A stretch of 64,000 bases of DNA from the NCBI GenBank assembly GCA_016185145.1, contig JACPOB010000018.1, positions 152,288 to 216,287 on the forward strand. Reading direction: 5' to 3'. This document shows positions 34,329 to 43,173 of the stretch, piece by piece. The notes below the pieces were generated by a model that did not search any database, was not told the origin of the DNA, and saw only the letters and a list, made by a program, of their open reading frames with translations. The translations under genes and the position numbers were made by a program. Source of the stretch: Rhodospirillales bacterium. Its GTDB lineage: Bacteria; Pseudomonadota; Alphaproteobacteria; Reyranellales; Reyranellaceae. How positions within the stretch are numbered: position 1 is the stretch's first letter; the number at the start of each line of letters is the position of its first letter.

Positions 34329-35083
34329 GTCGTGTTTCCCTTCCTCGATTCCCCCGAAACGAACTTCTCCGTGACCACGGCGCCGCGGCGCATGTGGTCG
34401 GCGATCTCCAGACGCAGCGCGTCGAGATCGTCGCCCAAGGCGGCCTTGATGTAGCTGTCGTGACTGTCCCGCCTTGGGCCGCGCATGCCGTGCGCCCGGT
34501 GATGGGCCGCCCAATAGAGTTGCAGGCGGCCGCGCAGCCCATGCCATGCGCGCTGCAGCAGCTTGTGGCCGCTCGTCTCGAAGACCAGGCCGTGCAGCTC
34601 GAGCTCGGTCGAGATGCTGGTGCGGTCGTCGCCGGCATCGATGCTGGCCAACAGCGCCTCGTTGCGCCGATGGAGCTCGCGGCTGAAGCGATCGTCGCGA
34701 CGCTCCCACACCTGCTCGAAGGCGAAGATCTCCAGCGCCGTGCGCAGGGAATAGATCTCGCGCACGTCCTCGACCGAAAGCGCGGCGACGTGAGTGCCGG
34801 TGTAGGGCACCGTCACCAGCAGCCCTTCCTCGATGAGCTGACGCATCGCTTCGCGCAGCGGCCCGCGGCTGACATTGAAGCGCGTCGACAGTGCCGCCTC
34901 GGTCAACGGCGCGCCCGGGGCGACGTCGCCCGCCAGGATCGCCGCCCGCAAGCGCTCGGCGATATGGGCACGCAAAGTCGCCTTGGGGACCGGCCCAAGG
35001 CCGAGTCCCGGCGCAGAAAGGTCGGAAAGAGCCAAATCACCCTCGAAAATCTGGTTGATCGTCGATTGTTGACAATCTGGCAC
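34325..35083 (-). CDS. GntR-family regulator with FadR-type C-terminal domain
   Basis: A 252-residue regulator: winged helix about residues 35-100 (LRAAILAGDVAPGAPLTEAAL, FNVSRGPLREAMRQL), then an all-helical FCD domain with metal-ligand-type His and Asp. It is first in the transporter operon and may sense the imported amino acid. GTG 35083 is the annotated start; TTG 35035 is possible and would place the palindrome 35064-35077 in the leader rather than in codons 3-7. Confidence 0.9.
   Translation of the reverse strand: MPDCQQSTINQIFEGDLALSDLSAPGLGLGPVPKATLRAHIAERLRAAILAGDVAPGAPLTEAALSTRFNVSRGPLREAMRQLIEEGLLVTVPYTGTHVAALSVEDVREIYSLRTALEIFAFEQVWERRDDRFSRELHRRNEALLASIDAGDDRTSISTELELHGLVFETSGHKLLQRAWHGLRGRLQLYWAAHHRAHGMRGPRRDSHDSYIKAALGDDLDALRLEIADHMRRGAVVTEKFVSGESRKGNTT
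35064..35077. promoter_or_regulatory. GntR-like 14-bp palindrome at the regulator's start
   Basis: GATTGTTGACAATC is an inverted repeat (GATTGT-TG-ACAATC), similar to GntR/FCD sites built on TTGT..ACAA. Likely autoregulation. Confidence 0.5.
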
Positions 35084-35121
35084 GGGCCGACACGCCCCGG
35101 CAAGGGCGAGCGCGACTTCGC

Positions 35122-35466
35122 TTACGCAGCCTTACCTTTCGCCTTGGAGCGCGTCCTGCCGACGTTGCGCAGCAAAATCGGTTCGTGCTCAGGAAACTCC
35201 ACAATGAGGTGTAGCTGCCCGCCCATCGCGTCGATGTACTTGGTCAAAGTCGACAAGCGCGGATCTTCACGGCTCTCCAGGCGCGAGATGCTGACCTGCT
35301 TCACGCCCAGGCGCTTGGCCATGGAGACTTGGGTGCGGTTGCGTGCCTGCCGCAGTTCGCGCAGCGCCATGTGACGCTTGGCAATTCTACCGGCCGTGCG
35401 ACGGATGGCGGCACGCTCCTTCGGTGTGAACAACTCTCGCATCATGTCTTCGAACTTCACGGGCAT
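35122..35466 (-). CDS. HigA-type antitoxin (XRE-family HTH)
   Basis: A 114-residue antitoxin-like protein. The HTH is TQVSMAKRLGVKQVSISRLESRED near the middle, and the C-terminal half continues TLTKYIDAMGGQLHLIVEFPE, a common XRE antitoxin ending. ATG 35466 (AGGAGATAGGC upstream) is two bases after the toxin stop, the toxin-first HigBA order. The longer frame above it is not used. Confidence 0.85.
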   Translation of the reverse strand: MPVKFEDMMRELFTPKERAAIRRTAGRIAKRHMALRELRQARNRTQVSMAKRLGVKQVSISRLESREDPRLSTLTKYIDAMGGQLHLIVEFPEHEPILLRNVGRTRSKAKGKAA

Positions 35467-35468
35467 GC

Positions 35469-35828
35469 CTATCTCCTGTTGGCACCTCGCAAGGCGGCGA
35501 GATGCTCGTCGAGCCGAGCGTCGGCGGTCGCAATCAGCCGCCGGTAGAACCGATTCGACGCAACGCCGGACTTGCTTGCGCCGACCAGCAACATCGCTCT
35601 CCGGCGCGGATCGAAGGCATAGGCAATGCGCCATTCGCCGTCGCCTACGCTGAACCTCAACTCCTTCATGTTCTTGTGCTGCGATCCCTTCAGTGCGTCG
35701 GCGTAGGGCCGCCCCAGCATTGGACCAACCAGCTCAAGCGTCGCGATAGCCGTGGCTGCCGCCCTCTGAACATCATGCCGCCAAGTCCTGAACTCACCGG
35801 CAACGTCTCGTGGAACTCGACTGCCCAA
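35469..35828 (-). CDS. HigB/RelE-type toxin with a frameshifted 5' end
   Basis: Most of the toxin body is intact: GPMLGRPYADALKGSQHKN, MKELRFSVGDGEWRIAYAFDP and RRRAMLLVGASKSG match the Gp49/HigB mRNA-interferase core. The conserved amino terminus (WxVEFHE) is absent from this frame. It is present in the next frame: residues LTAWAVEFHE are encoded at about 35807-35836 and would join DVAGEFRTW here if one base were restored near 35804-35812 (CACGAGACG on the minus strand). In this frame only a TTG at 35828, without ribosome site, is available, and the alternative frame starts with CTG. The gene is probably inactive or a sequencing error. Confidence 0.6.
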   Translation of the reverse strand: MGSRVPRDVAGEFRTWRHDVQRAAATAIATLELVGPMLGRPYADALKGSQHKNMKELRFSVGDGEWRIAYAFDPRRRAMLLVGASKSGVASNRFYRRLIATADARLDEHLAALRGANRR

Positions 35829-35838
35829 GCCGTCAGAC

Positions 35839-35866
35839 GCAGATATAGCCTAAAAGCTATATCTGC
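35839..35866. promoter_or_regulatory. Toxin-antitoxin operator palindrome
   Basis: GCAGATATAGC / GCTATATCTGC, perfect 11-bp arms with a 6-base centre, directly before the toxin. This is the usual place for HigA autoregulation. Confidence 0.7.
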
Positions 35867-35907
35867 TCAAATGACGAGGCCGCAACCCACGACCTCGCAC
35901 TGAACCG

Positions 35908-36354
35908 TCAGTATGTCTTGTAGCCCAGGAACTTGCCCGACATCCCGATCTTCACGCGGTCGCCCTTCTGGTCGGGCTGGCGTTCCATGGTCATGTCGAA
36001 GTCGATCGCCGACATGATGCCGTCGCCGAACTCCTCCTGGATCAGCTCCTTCCAGGTCGTGCCGTAGACCTGCACCAGTTCGTAGAAGCGGTAGATCAGC
36101 GGATCGGTCGGCGGCACCTGGGGCAGCGAGCCGCGATAGGGCACCTCCTGCAGGAGCAGCGTCTCTTCCTTGCCGAGACCGAACAGCTTGGCGGCCTTGG
36201 TCGCCTGCTCCTTGGTCATCTTCATCTGGCCCATGCAGGCCGCCGTGACGACGATCTTGGAGGCACCGCCGATCTTCTTGGCGATCTCCTCCCAGGTGAG
36301 CTCCTTCAGGCGCTTGGCGGTGAGGATCTTCTCCGTGACTTCTGCCCGTTTCAT
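35908..36354 (-). CDS. cynS: Cyanate hydratase (cyanase)
   Basis: Converts cyanate and bicarbonate to ammonia and CO2 (via carbamate), giving nitrogen. The 148-residue enzyme keeps the catalytic set of the E. coli enzyme (Arg96, Glu99, Ser122): here Arg89 and Glu92 in IYRFYELVQVYGTTWKE, and Ser115 in GDGIMSAIDF. N-terminal HTH-like domain about 1-60. It is the distal gene after the transporter genes of a cyn operon; the ATPase gene stop is 22 bases upstream. Confidence 0.95.
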   Translation of the reverse strand: MKRAEVTEKILTAKRLKELTWEEIAKKIGGASKIVVTAACMGQMKMTKEQATKAAKLFGLGKEETLLLQEVPYRGSLPQVPPTDPLIYRFYELVQVYGTTWKELIQEEFGDGIMSAIDFDMTMERQPDQKGDRVKIGMSGKFLGYKTY

Positions 36355-36376
36355 TGCGTGTCTCCGTCTTGCTTGT

Positions 36377-37276
36377 TCAATGGGTGTGCCGAAGCGGCAC
36401 GACTTCGGCCGGCGGATTCACCGCCGCCAGGCCCGGCTTCACCAGCTTCAGCCGGCGCGGGTCGTAGCTGCCGCCCGCGATCTCCTGGTCGAACGCCTTG
36501 GAGCGGTTGACCAGGAACTCCACCAGGTGGTTGCGGATGGCGTAGTACTGTGGATGACGATGCAGGTCGTTCCGATGCCGCTCGTTGCGCGGCATGGTGT
36601 TGACCACGATCTCGGCGATCTTCGCCCCCGGCCCGTTGGTCATCAGCACGATCTTGTCGGCAAGCAGGATCGCCTCGTCGACGTCGTGGGTGATCATGAA
36701 CACGGTCTGCTGGGTGTCGGCGCAGATGCGTAAAACCTCGTCCTGCAGCATGCCGCGGGTCAGCGCGTCGAGGGCGCTGAACGGCTCGTCCATCAGCAGC
36801 ATCTTGGGCTGGATCGAGAGCGCGCGGGCGATGCCGACGCGCTGCTTCATCCCGCCCGAGAGCTGTGCGGGACGCTTGCTCTCCGCGCCTTTCAGTCCGA
36901 CCAGCTCGATGAACTTGCGCGAATGCTCGTGCACCTTGGCCTTGTCCCACTTGGGCCAGCGCGAGGAGACGGCGAAGGCAATGTTGCCCATCACCGTCAG
37001 CCACGGCAGCAGGGCATGGCCCTGGAAGATCACGGCGCGATCGAGGCTGGGGCCGTCGATCTCGCGGTTGTCGACGATGACGGCGCCGTCGCTCGGCTGG
37101 TCGAGACCGGCCAGCACATTGAGGATCGTGGTCTTGCCGCAGCCGGAATGGCCGATCAGGCAGACAAACTCGCCGCGGTCGATGCCGAACCAGATGTTCT
37201 CGAACACCGCGGGCTGGCGCCGGTCGTCGCCGAAGCGGCGCGCCAGGCCTTCGACGCTGATGAGAGGGCGTTCCAT
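36377..37276 (-). CDS. Cyanate/nitrate-type ABC transporter ATP-binding protein
   Basis: A 299-residue ATPase of the NrtD/CmpD/SsuB group: Walker [10 protein letters not shown] (42-50), Q-loop [13 protein letters not shown], signature [16 protein letters not shown], Walker [13 protein letters not shown] and [11 protein letters not shown]-terminal tail of about 40 residues extends beyond a typical SsuB. Sits between permease (five bases) and cynS. Cyanate is inferred from the neighbouring cyanase. Confidence 0.92.
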   Translation of the reverse strand: MERPLISVEGLARRFGDDRRQPAVFENIWFGIDRGEFVCLIGHSGCGKTTILNVLAGLDQPSDGAVIVDNREIDGPSLDRAVIFQGHALLPWLTVMGNIAFAVSSRWPKWDKAKVHEHSRKFIELVGLKGAESKRPAQLSGGMKQRVGIARALSIQPKMLLMDEPFSALDALTRGMLQDEVLRICADTQQTVFMITHDVDEAILLADKIVLMTNGPGAKIAEIVVNTMPRNERHRNDLHRHPQYYAIRNHLVEFLVNRSKAFDQEIAGGSYDPRRLKLVKPGLAAVNPPAEVVPLRHTH

Positions 37277-37280
37277 TGCA

Positions 37281-38135
37281 CTATTCCGGGTAGGTCACGA
37301 GCCTGGTGAGCCTCGCCAGCCCCTGGTCGAGCAGCAGCCCGACCACGCCGATCAGCAGGATGGCGGTGACGATGTTGGCGATCGAGAGGTTGTTCCACTC
37401 GTTCCACACGAAGTAGCCGATGCCGGTGCCGCCCACGAGCATCTCGGCCGCGACGATCACCAGCCAGGCGATGCCGATGGAGATCCTCATACCGGTCATG
37501 ATGGTGGGCGCGGCCGCCGGCAGGATCACCTTGAAGGCGGTGCGGAACGGCCCGACCTCCAGCGTGCGCGCCACGTTCAGCCACTCCTTGCGCACGCTCG
37601 CCACGCCGAACGCCGTATTGATCAACATCGGCCACACCGAGCAGATGAAGATCACGAAGATCGAGGAGATGGCGCTGTCCTTGATGGTGTAAAGCGCCAA
37701 GGGCATCCAGGCGAGCGGCGACACCGGCTTCAGGATCTGGATGAAGGGATCGAGCGCACGATACACGAGCGGCGACATGCCGATCAGGAAGCCCAGCGGC
37801 ACGGCGACCAGCGCCGCCAGCCCGAAGCCCAGAAGCACCCGGCCCAGCGAGTAGGCGAGCTGGATGCCGATACCCTTGTCGTTGGTGCCCTTCACGTAGA
37901 ACGGGTCCAGCAGGTGCTTCCAGATGGTGACGCCGATGTCGGCCGGCGTCGGCATCGCCGACTTGGACCCGGTCGCCGCCGCGGCGCCGACCAGCTTCGC
38001 GTACTCGGGATCGACCGCCGGGCCGCTGGCGGCCGGCGGTTGCGCCGCGATCTGCCACAGACCGACGATGGCGGCGAAGATCAGCAGCGACAGCAGCGCG
38101 GCGCGCAGGCCGAGCGACTTCTTCAGGGTGTCCAT
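37281..38135 (-). CDS. Cyanate/nitrate-type ABC transporter permease
   Basis: A 284-residue NrtB/CynB-type permease with about six TM helices: [18 protein letters not shown] first, a periplasmic-facing linker, then the EAA loop [20 protein letters not shown]. It is the membrane channel of the cyn operon and starts eight bases after the binding-protein stop. Confidence 0.92.
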   Translation of the reverse strand: MDTLKKSLGLRAALLSLLIFAAIVGLWQIAAQPPAASGPAVDPEYAKLVGAAAATGSKSAMPTPADIGVTIWKHLLDPFYVKGTNDKGIGIQLAYSLGRVLLGFGLAALVAVPLGFLIGMSPLVYRALDPFIQILKPVSPLAWMPLALYTIKDSAISSIFVIFICSVWPMLINTAFGVASVRKEWLNVARTLEVGPFRTAFKVILPAAAPTIMTGMRISIGIAWLVIVAAEMLVGGTGIGYFVWNEWNNLSIANIVTAILLIGVVGLLLDQGLARLTRLVTYPE

Positions 38136-38142
38136 CGGTAGC

Positions 38143-39501
38143 CTAGCTCCGCTTGATCGCGAAGCTTTCGACGTACTCGTTGGGCTTGGCCGGGTCGAAG
38201 GCCTTGCCCATGACCACGATGGTCTTCTTCGTGGGATCGGGCGGCGTGAGCCCCATCTCCTTCATCATGCCGGCGGTGTCGGTCGCGAGATAGACGTCGG
38301 CCGCCACCTTGGCGAAGTCGACGTCGGCCTTGAGCTGACCCCAGCGCTTCATCTGCGTCATGATCCAGATGGCGAACTGGTTCCAGGGGAACGGGTCGAA
38401 GTCGATGCGGTTGGGATCCTTCTTCACCGCACCCAGGCCGTCGGCGTAGGTGCCGGTCAGGATCTGCTCCAGCACCGTCTCGGGCTGGTTCAGGTAGTTG
38501 GCGGGCGCGATCGCCTTGGCGATCTCCTTGCGGTTCTCCTGCTTCGAGGCATAGGCGGTGGCCTCGATGATCGCCTTCAGCAGCGCCCGGTAGGCGTTGG
38601 GGTTCTGGGTCGCGAATTCCTTGCTGACGGTGAAGGCGCAGCAGGGATGACCGTCCCACAGCTCCTTGGTCAGCAGATGGATGAAGCCCACGCCGTCGAA
38701 CACGGCACGCTGGTTGAAGGGATCGGGGCCGAGGAAGCCGTCGATATTGTCGGCGCGCAGGTTAGCCACCATCTCCGGCGGCGGCACCGAGCGGATCTGG
38801 ATGTCCTTGTCGGGATCGAGCCCGTGCTCGGCCACGTAGTAGCGCAGCAGATAGTTGTGCATCGAGTAGTCGAACGGCACGGCGAAGCGGAAGCCCTTCC
38901 AGTCCTTCGGGTTGCGCTTGTCCTTGTGCTTGACGGCCAAGGTGATCGCCTGGCCGTTGATGTTCTCGATCGCCGGCATCGTCCACGGCACCGGGTTCGA
39001 GCCGACGCCCAGCGAGATCGCGATCGGCATCGGCGAGAGCATGTGCGAGGCGTCGTATTCCCTGGCCAGCGACTTGTCGCGGATCACCGCCCAGCCGGCC
39101 GTCTTGACCACTTCGACGTTCAGCCCCTGCTTGGAATAGAAGCCCATCGGATGGGCCATGATGATGGGCGTGGCGCAGGTGATGGGGATGAAGCCGACCT
39201 TGAGGTCCTTCTTCTCCGGCGCACCGCCCTGGGCGAAGGCTTCGCGGGCCACGGTCAGCGGAAACACCGATGAAATGGCGGCCATCGCCGTCGCCGCCCC
39301 GACCTTCTTCAGGAAGGCGCGTCGCTGGGCATCGACCGGGAAGACCGCGCGCAGGACCGCCGCATCGACCACCCGGCTGAAACGCTGCTCGTCTTTCGCG
39401 GGCATAGCCGTCAGGCGCGCATGATCGGCCGGCGCATGGTCGCCGCCGCAGCTACAACGCCGCCGCAGCGGACTCTTCGGATCGAACGGGTCCTTGAACA
39501 T
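38143..39501 (-). CDS. Cyanate/nitrate-type ABC substrate-binding protein
   Basis: A 452-residue NrtA/CmpA-type protein. An N-terminal cytosolic-looking stretch (MFKDPFDPKSPLRRRCSCGG) with a Cys pair precedes the twin-arginine motif RRAFLKKVGAATAMAA and signal region ending AREAFAQG. The mature part has CATPIIMAHPMGFY and a ligand-binding fold with DGFLGPDPFNQ and VSKEFATQNP. ATG 39501 has GGAGG upstream. First gene of the operon cynA-like, permease, ATPase, cynS, and just after the sigma-54 site. Confidence 0.9.
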   Translation of the reverse strand: MFKDPFDPKSPLRRRCSCGGDHAPADHARLTAMPAKDEQRFSRVVDAAVLRAVFPVDAQRRAFLKKVGAATAMAAISSVFPLTVAREAFAQGGAPEKKDLKVGFIPITCATPIIMAHPMGFYSKQGLNVEVVKTAGWAVIRDKSLAREYDASHMLSPMPIAISLGVGSNPVPWTMPAIENINGQAITLAVKHKDKRNPKDWKGFRFAVPFDYSMHNYLLRYYVAEHGLDPDKDIQIRSVPPPEMVANLRADNIDGFLGPDPFNQRAVFDGVGFIHLLTKELWDGHPCCAFTVSKEFATQNPNAYRALLKAIIEATAYASKQENRKEIAKAIAPANYLNQPETVLEQILTGTYADGLGAVKKDPNRIDFDPFPWNQFAIWIMTQMKRWGQLKADVDFAKVAADVYLATDTAGMMKEMGLTPPDPTKKTIVVMGKAFDPAKPNEYVESFAIKRS

Positions 39502-39552
39502 GAGAGCCTCCGCCTTGTTGGCGCCATGAGCGCGTCGTTGGAGGCTTGGAAG

Positions 39553-39567
39553 GCAAGCCATATGCCA
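39553..39567 (-). promoter_or_regulatory. Candidate sigma-54 promoter of the cyanate operon
   Basis: On the minus strand TGGCATATGGCTTGC gives the -24 GG and -12 GC with exactly ten bases between, matching TGGCAC-N5-TTGC except at the sixth base. It points toward the gene starting at 39501, with an expected start about 40 bases ahead of that ATG, consistent with nitrogen control of cyanate use. Confidence 0.65.
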
Positions 39568-39873
39568 AGGCGTTCTGACCTTCAGAAAGTGGCCGACGAG
39601 ACGAGGCACCTGCCCGATTTGCCTAGAATCCGGGCAGCGATGCACGATTCGACAAGCGGAATTTTGCGATTCGAATCTTAGCTCTGGGGATTAAATCAAT
39701 GGAATCCCTGACTCTTTCCCCGATTTCCGCCCGATTTCTTATTGCGGTGGGACTCACCGTTATGGCAGTCTACCGCTTGTGGGTTGTTGGGTACCCACCA
39801 CGATATGTCGGCCAACCGCCACGAGAATGGTTCATCCGGAGCCGCAAGGCGGAAATGGTTGGGGAGTGGGTCG
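39568..39873. other. Divergent gap between the cyanate operon and ybjN
   Basis: No gene on either strand. Several GATTC/GAATC/GACTC (GANTC) sites occur, and a small TGGGTACCCA palindrome near 39788. An NtrC-type enhancer is expected here but none is obvious. Confidence 0.4.
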
Positions 39874-40383
39874 ATGGCGTTAACGCGACACGAGCGGAGC
39901 AGACGAAAAGTCGATCTCAACCCGCTCGAGATGATCGAGAAGGTCGTGTCCGCCAACGATTGGCCGTTCGACCGTACATCCGACCGGGAAATCGCCGTCG
40001 AAGTGGCGGGCCGCTGGTGCGACTACCGCATGTTCTTCAGCTGGCGCGAGGACGTCGAGGCGCTGCACTTCACCTGCGCCTACGATGTGCGTATCCCGAC
40101 CGAGCGCCACAACGACATCCACGTGCTGCTGGCGCTGATCAACGAGAAGATGTGGCTGGGCCACTTCGACCTGTGGACCGACGAAGGCCTGCCGATGTTC
40201 CGCCACGCCATCCCGCTGCGCGGCACCGCGGGCCTGATGCCTGAGCAGCTCAACGACTTGGTCGAAGTGGCGATCAGCGAAAGCGAGCGCTTCTACCCCG
40301 CCTTTCAGTACGTCGTGTGGGCCGGCAAGACGCCCATCGACGCGTTGACCGCCTCGATCCTCGAGACAGTCGGCGAAGCCTGA
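39874..40383 (+). CDS. YbjN domain protein
   Basis: A 169-residue cytosolic protein of the YbjN group: PLEMIEKVVSANDWPFDR, EIAVEVAGRWCDYRMFFSW, HNDIHVLLALINEKMWLGHFDL, then ERFYPAFQYVVWAGKTP. The family is linked to membrane or type III chaperone-like folds, but the function is not known. ATG 39874 has GGGGAG upstream; an ATG 44 codons earlier has weaker context. It lies after an unrelated region and before lgt. Confidence 0.85.
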   Translation: MALTRHERSRRKVDLNPLEMIEKVVSANDWPFDRTSDREIAVEVAGRWCDYRMFFSWREDVEALHFTCAYDVRIPTERHNDIHVLLALINEKMWLGHFDLWTDEGLPMFRHAIPLRGTAGLMPEQLNDLVEVAISESERFYPAFQYVVWAGKTPIDALTASILETVGEA

Positions 40384-40457
40384 CCGGAAAAGGACCCTCC
40401 GACGCCCCCTCTCGTAAGTAAAACGACGAACAATAAGTCTTAGTTGGATAGTCCTTA

Positions 40458-40486
40458 GCGGCGCCGGTCTCCCAGACCGGCGCCGC
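40458..40486. terminator. 13-bp hairpin after ybjN
   Basis: GCGGCGCCGGTCT / AGACCGGCGCCGC with a CCC loop, 75 bases past the ybjN stop. Likely a transcript end, though the following T-run is weak. Confidence 0.6.
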
Positions 40487-40524
40487 GACGATTCTGGGTG
40501 ACGAGGTGCTATAACCCTCCCCCA

Positions 40525-41331
40525 ATGAATCCCCTCGTCATCCCCTATCCCGAGATCGACCCGGTGCTGGTCCAGCTCGGGCCGCTCGCCATCCGCTGGT
40601 ACGCCCTCGCCTACATCGCAGGCCTGGTCATCGGCTGGCAGGCCATCCGCCGCCTGTGCGAGCAGCCGCCCAAGGTGCTGACGCCGGCCAAGATCGACGA
40701 CTTCCTGCTGTGGGCGGCGCTGGGCGTCATCCTGGGCGGCCGGCTGGGCTATGTGCTGTTCTACAAGCCCGGCTTCTACCTCGCGAACCCGCTCGCCATC
40801 CTGACCCTGTGGGAAGGCGGCATGTCGTTCCATGGCGGTTTTTTGGGCGTCATCGTCGCCACCGTCGTCTTCTGCCTGCGCAACAAGACCGATCCCCTCA
40901 TGCTCGGAGACCTTCTGGCGATGGTGGCGCCGATCGGCCTGTTCTTCGGCCGGCTGGCCAACTTCATCAACGGCGAGCTGTGGGGCCGCGTGAGCGACGT
41001 CGCCTGGGCCATGGTGTTCCCGCGCGGCGGCCCGCTTCCGCGCCATCCCAGCCAGCTCTACCAGGCCTTCTTCGAGGGCATCGCGCTGTTCGCCGTCATG
41101 CTGATCGTGTGGCGCTTCACCGACGGCCGCCGTCGTCCGGGCCTGCTGACCGGCGTGTTCTTCGCAGGCTACGGCATAGCCCGCATCGTCGGTGAGCTGT
41201 TCCGCGAGCCCGACGCGCATCTCGGCTATCTGTGGGGACCGCTCACCATGGGCATGCTGCTGTCGGTGCCGCTGCTGTTCATCGGCGCCTGGCTGATCAC
41301 CCGCGCCTACGCCCGGCCTGCCGTGTCGTGA
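40525..41331 (+). CDS. lgt: Prolipoprotein diacylglyceryl transferase
   Basis: Inner-membrane enzyme that adds diacylglycerol to the lipobox Cys, first step of lipoprotein maturation. 268 residues, seven TM segments. LGGRLGYVLFYKPG, the loop with MSFHGGFLGV (catalytic His) and FFGRLANFINGELWG (Lgt signature), and RHPSQLYQA are present. ATG 40525 has no clear ribosome site. The stop overlaps the next start (GTGA at 41328). Confidence 0.95.
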   Translation: MNPLVIPYPEIDPVLVQLGPLAIRWYALAYIAGLVIGWQAIRRLCEQPPKVLTPAKIDDFLLWAALGVILGGRLGYVLFYKPGFYLANPLAILTLWEGGMSFHGGFLGVIVATVVFCLRNKTDPLMLGDLLAMVAPIGLFFGRLANFINGELWGRVSDVAWAMVFPRGGPLPRHPSQLYQAFFEGIALFAVMLIVWRFTDGRRRPGLLTGVFFAGYGIARIVGELFREPDAHLGYLWGPLTMGMLLSVPLLFIGAWLITRAYARPAVS

Positions 41332-42401
41332 CGACAGAGCTCGGCCGGCTGATCGCCCGACGCATCGCGCTCACCGGCCCGATCTCGCTCGCCGACTTCA
41401 TGGCCGAGGCGCTCAGCCACCCGCGCCTCGGCTACTACCGCAAGGCGTTGCCCGTCGGTGCCGCCGGCGATTTCACCACCGCGCCCGAAATCTCCCAGAT
41501 GTTCGGCGAGCTTTTGGGCGCGTGGCTCGCCGAGCGCTGGCTGGCGATGGGTTGTCCGTCCGGTGTGCGCCTGGTCGAGCTGGGACCGGGACGCGGCACC
41601 CTGATGGCCGATGCGCTGCGCGCCACGCGCGGCGTCGCGGGCTTCCATGCCGCTGTCGATCTGCATCTTGTCGAGATCAACGAGCAGCTGCGCGCCCTGC
41701 AGGGCCAGGCCCTCGCCGCCTACAAGCCCGCATGGCACGCGCGCTTCGACGACGTGCCGGAAGGACCGCTGCTGCTGATCGCCAACGAGTTCTTCGATGC
41801 CCTGCCGGTACGCCAGTTCGAGAAGACCGCACGCGGCTGGACCGAGCGCATGGTCGGCCTGGCCGACGACGGCACCCTGCGGCTCGCACTGGCGCCGGGC
41901 GTCTCTCCCTATGCCTCGGCCCTGCCCGATGCGGCCGAGGGTGCGCAGGCCGAGCTCTGCGAAGCGGGATTGGCACTTGCCGGCGCCGTCGGCCAGCGCC
42001 TGCAACGCCACGGCGGCTGGGCGCTGATCGTCGACTACGGCCATGACGGTGCGCTCGGCGCCTCGCTGCAGGCGGTGCGCGACCATCGCGACGCCGGCAT
42101 CCTCGACCGGCCGGGCGAGACCGATCTCAGCGCCCATGTCGACTTCGCCGCGTTGGCACAGGCGACCGGCCGGCCGACCTTCGGCCCGGTCAGACAGGGT
42201 GACTTCCTGCAGCGGCTGGGCATCGCCGAGCGCGCCAGAGCCCTGAAAGCCCGCGCCAGCGAGACCCAGCGCGCGGCGATCGATGCGGCGTCGGCTCGCT
42301 TGATCGCGCCCGACCAAATGGGCACCCTCTTCCGCGTTTTGGCCGTGGGCGACGACAGAAGCGCCGCGCCGGCCGGCTTTTCGGATACCCCCTCGGACTA
42401 G
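41328..42401 (+). CDS. SAM-dependent methyltransferase, NDUFAF7/MidA-like
   Basis: A 357-residue protein of the DUF185 group whose mitochondrial relative methylates an arginine of complex I. Motifs: FTTAPEISQMFGELLGAWL near 46, SAM loop VELGPGRGTLMADALRA near 80, NEFFDALPVRQF near 145 and LIVDYGHDGALGASLQA near 230. GTG 41328 overlaps the lgt stop. pgeF follows after three bases, so lgt, this gene and pgeF form a unit. Confidence 0.9.
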   Translation: MTTELGRLIARRIALTGPISLADFMAEALSHPRLGYYRKALPVGAAGDFTTAPEISQMFGELLGAWLAERWLAMGCPSGVRLVELGPGRGTLMADALRATRGVAGFHAAVDLHLVEINEQLRALQGQALAAYKPAWHARFDDVPEGPLLLIANEFFDALPVRQFEKTARGWTERMVGLADDGTLRLALAPGVSPYASALPDAAEGAQAELCEAGLALAGAVGQRLQRHGGWALIVDYGHDGALGASLQAVRDHRDAGILDRPGETDLSAHVDFAALAQATGRPTFGPVRQGDFLQRLGIAERARALKARASETQRAAIDAASARLIAPDQMGTLFRVLAVGDDRSAAPAGFSDTPSD

Positions 42402-42404
42402 AAC

Positions 42405-43172
42405 ATGATCCAAGCGCGCACCCTTGCCGACCTCGACGGCGTGCAGCATCGCTTCTTCACGCGCCAGGGCGGCGTGAGCGAAGGCCTGTACTCCTCGCTC
42501 AACTGCGGCTACGGCTCGGGCGACCCGCCCGACAATGTGCGCGAGAACCGCCGCCGCGCGGCTGCCGAGTTCGCGCTTGGCGAGACCGACCTTCTGACCG
42601 TGCACCAGATCCATTCGACCGACGTGCTGACCGTCGGCGCCGAGCGCTGGACCTCGCCCGGCGCCCCCAAGGGCGACGCGCTGGTGACCGACCGGCCGGG
42701 CGTCGTGCTGGGCGTGCTGGCGGCCGACTGCGCACCGGTGCTGTTCGCCGACGCCGAAGCCCAAGTGGTCGGCGCCGCCCATGCCGGCTGGAAGGGCGCG
42801 CTGGGCGGCGTCGTCGACACCACCATCGCCGCCATGGAGAAGCTCGGGGCGCGGCGCGAGCGCGTGCGCGCCGCCATAGGCCCCTGCATCGGCGCCGCGT
42901 CCTACGAGGTCGGCCCGGAGTTCCCCGCGCCGTTCCTGCAACAGGACCAGGCCAACGAGGCGTTCTTCCGTCCGGCCAGGCGGGCCGGCCATTTCATGTT
43001 CGATCTCGCGGGCTACCTGCTGAAGCGGCTGAAGCTGGCCGGCGTAACGGCAAGCGCCACCGGCCACGACACGCTGGCGGCGACCGACGATTTCTTCAGC
43101 TATCGCCGCAACACGCTTCGCGGCGTGCGCGATTACGGCCGCGGCCTGTCCGCCGTGGCGCTCAGGGGATGA
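42405..43172 (+). CDS. pgeF: Peptidoglycan editing factor / multicopper polyphenol oxidase (laccase domain)
   Basis: A 255-residue YfiH/PgeF protein. TVHQIHSTDVLTVG near 65 (metal His), VLAADCAPVLFAD near 105 with the conserved Cys, GAAHAGWKGALGG near 123 and the C-terminal FFSYRRNTLRGVRDYGR are typical. It removes or prevents L-Ser in peptidoglycan stems in E. coli; alternative reports give purine-nucleoside phosphorylase activity. Last of the lgt group. Confidence 0.92.
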   Translation: MIQARTLADLDGVQHRFFTRQGGVSEGLYSSLNCGYGSGDPPDNVRENRRRAAAEFALGETDLLTVHQIHSTDVLTVGAERWTSPGAPKGDALVTDRPGVVLGVLAADCAPVLFADAEAQVVGAAHAGWKGALGGVVDTTIAAMEKLGARRERVRAAIGPCIGAASYEVGPEFPAPFLQQDQANEAFFRPARRAGHFMFDLAGYLLKRLKLAGVTASATGHDTLAATDDFFSYRRNTLRGVRDYGRGLSAVALRG

Positions 43173-43173
43173 C

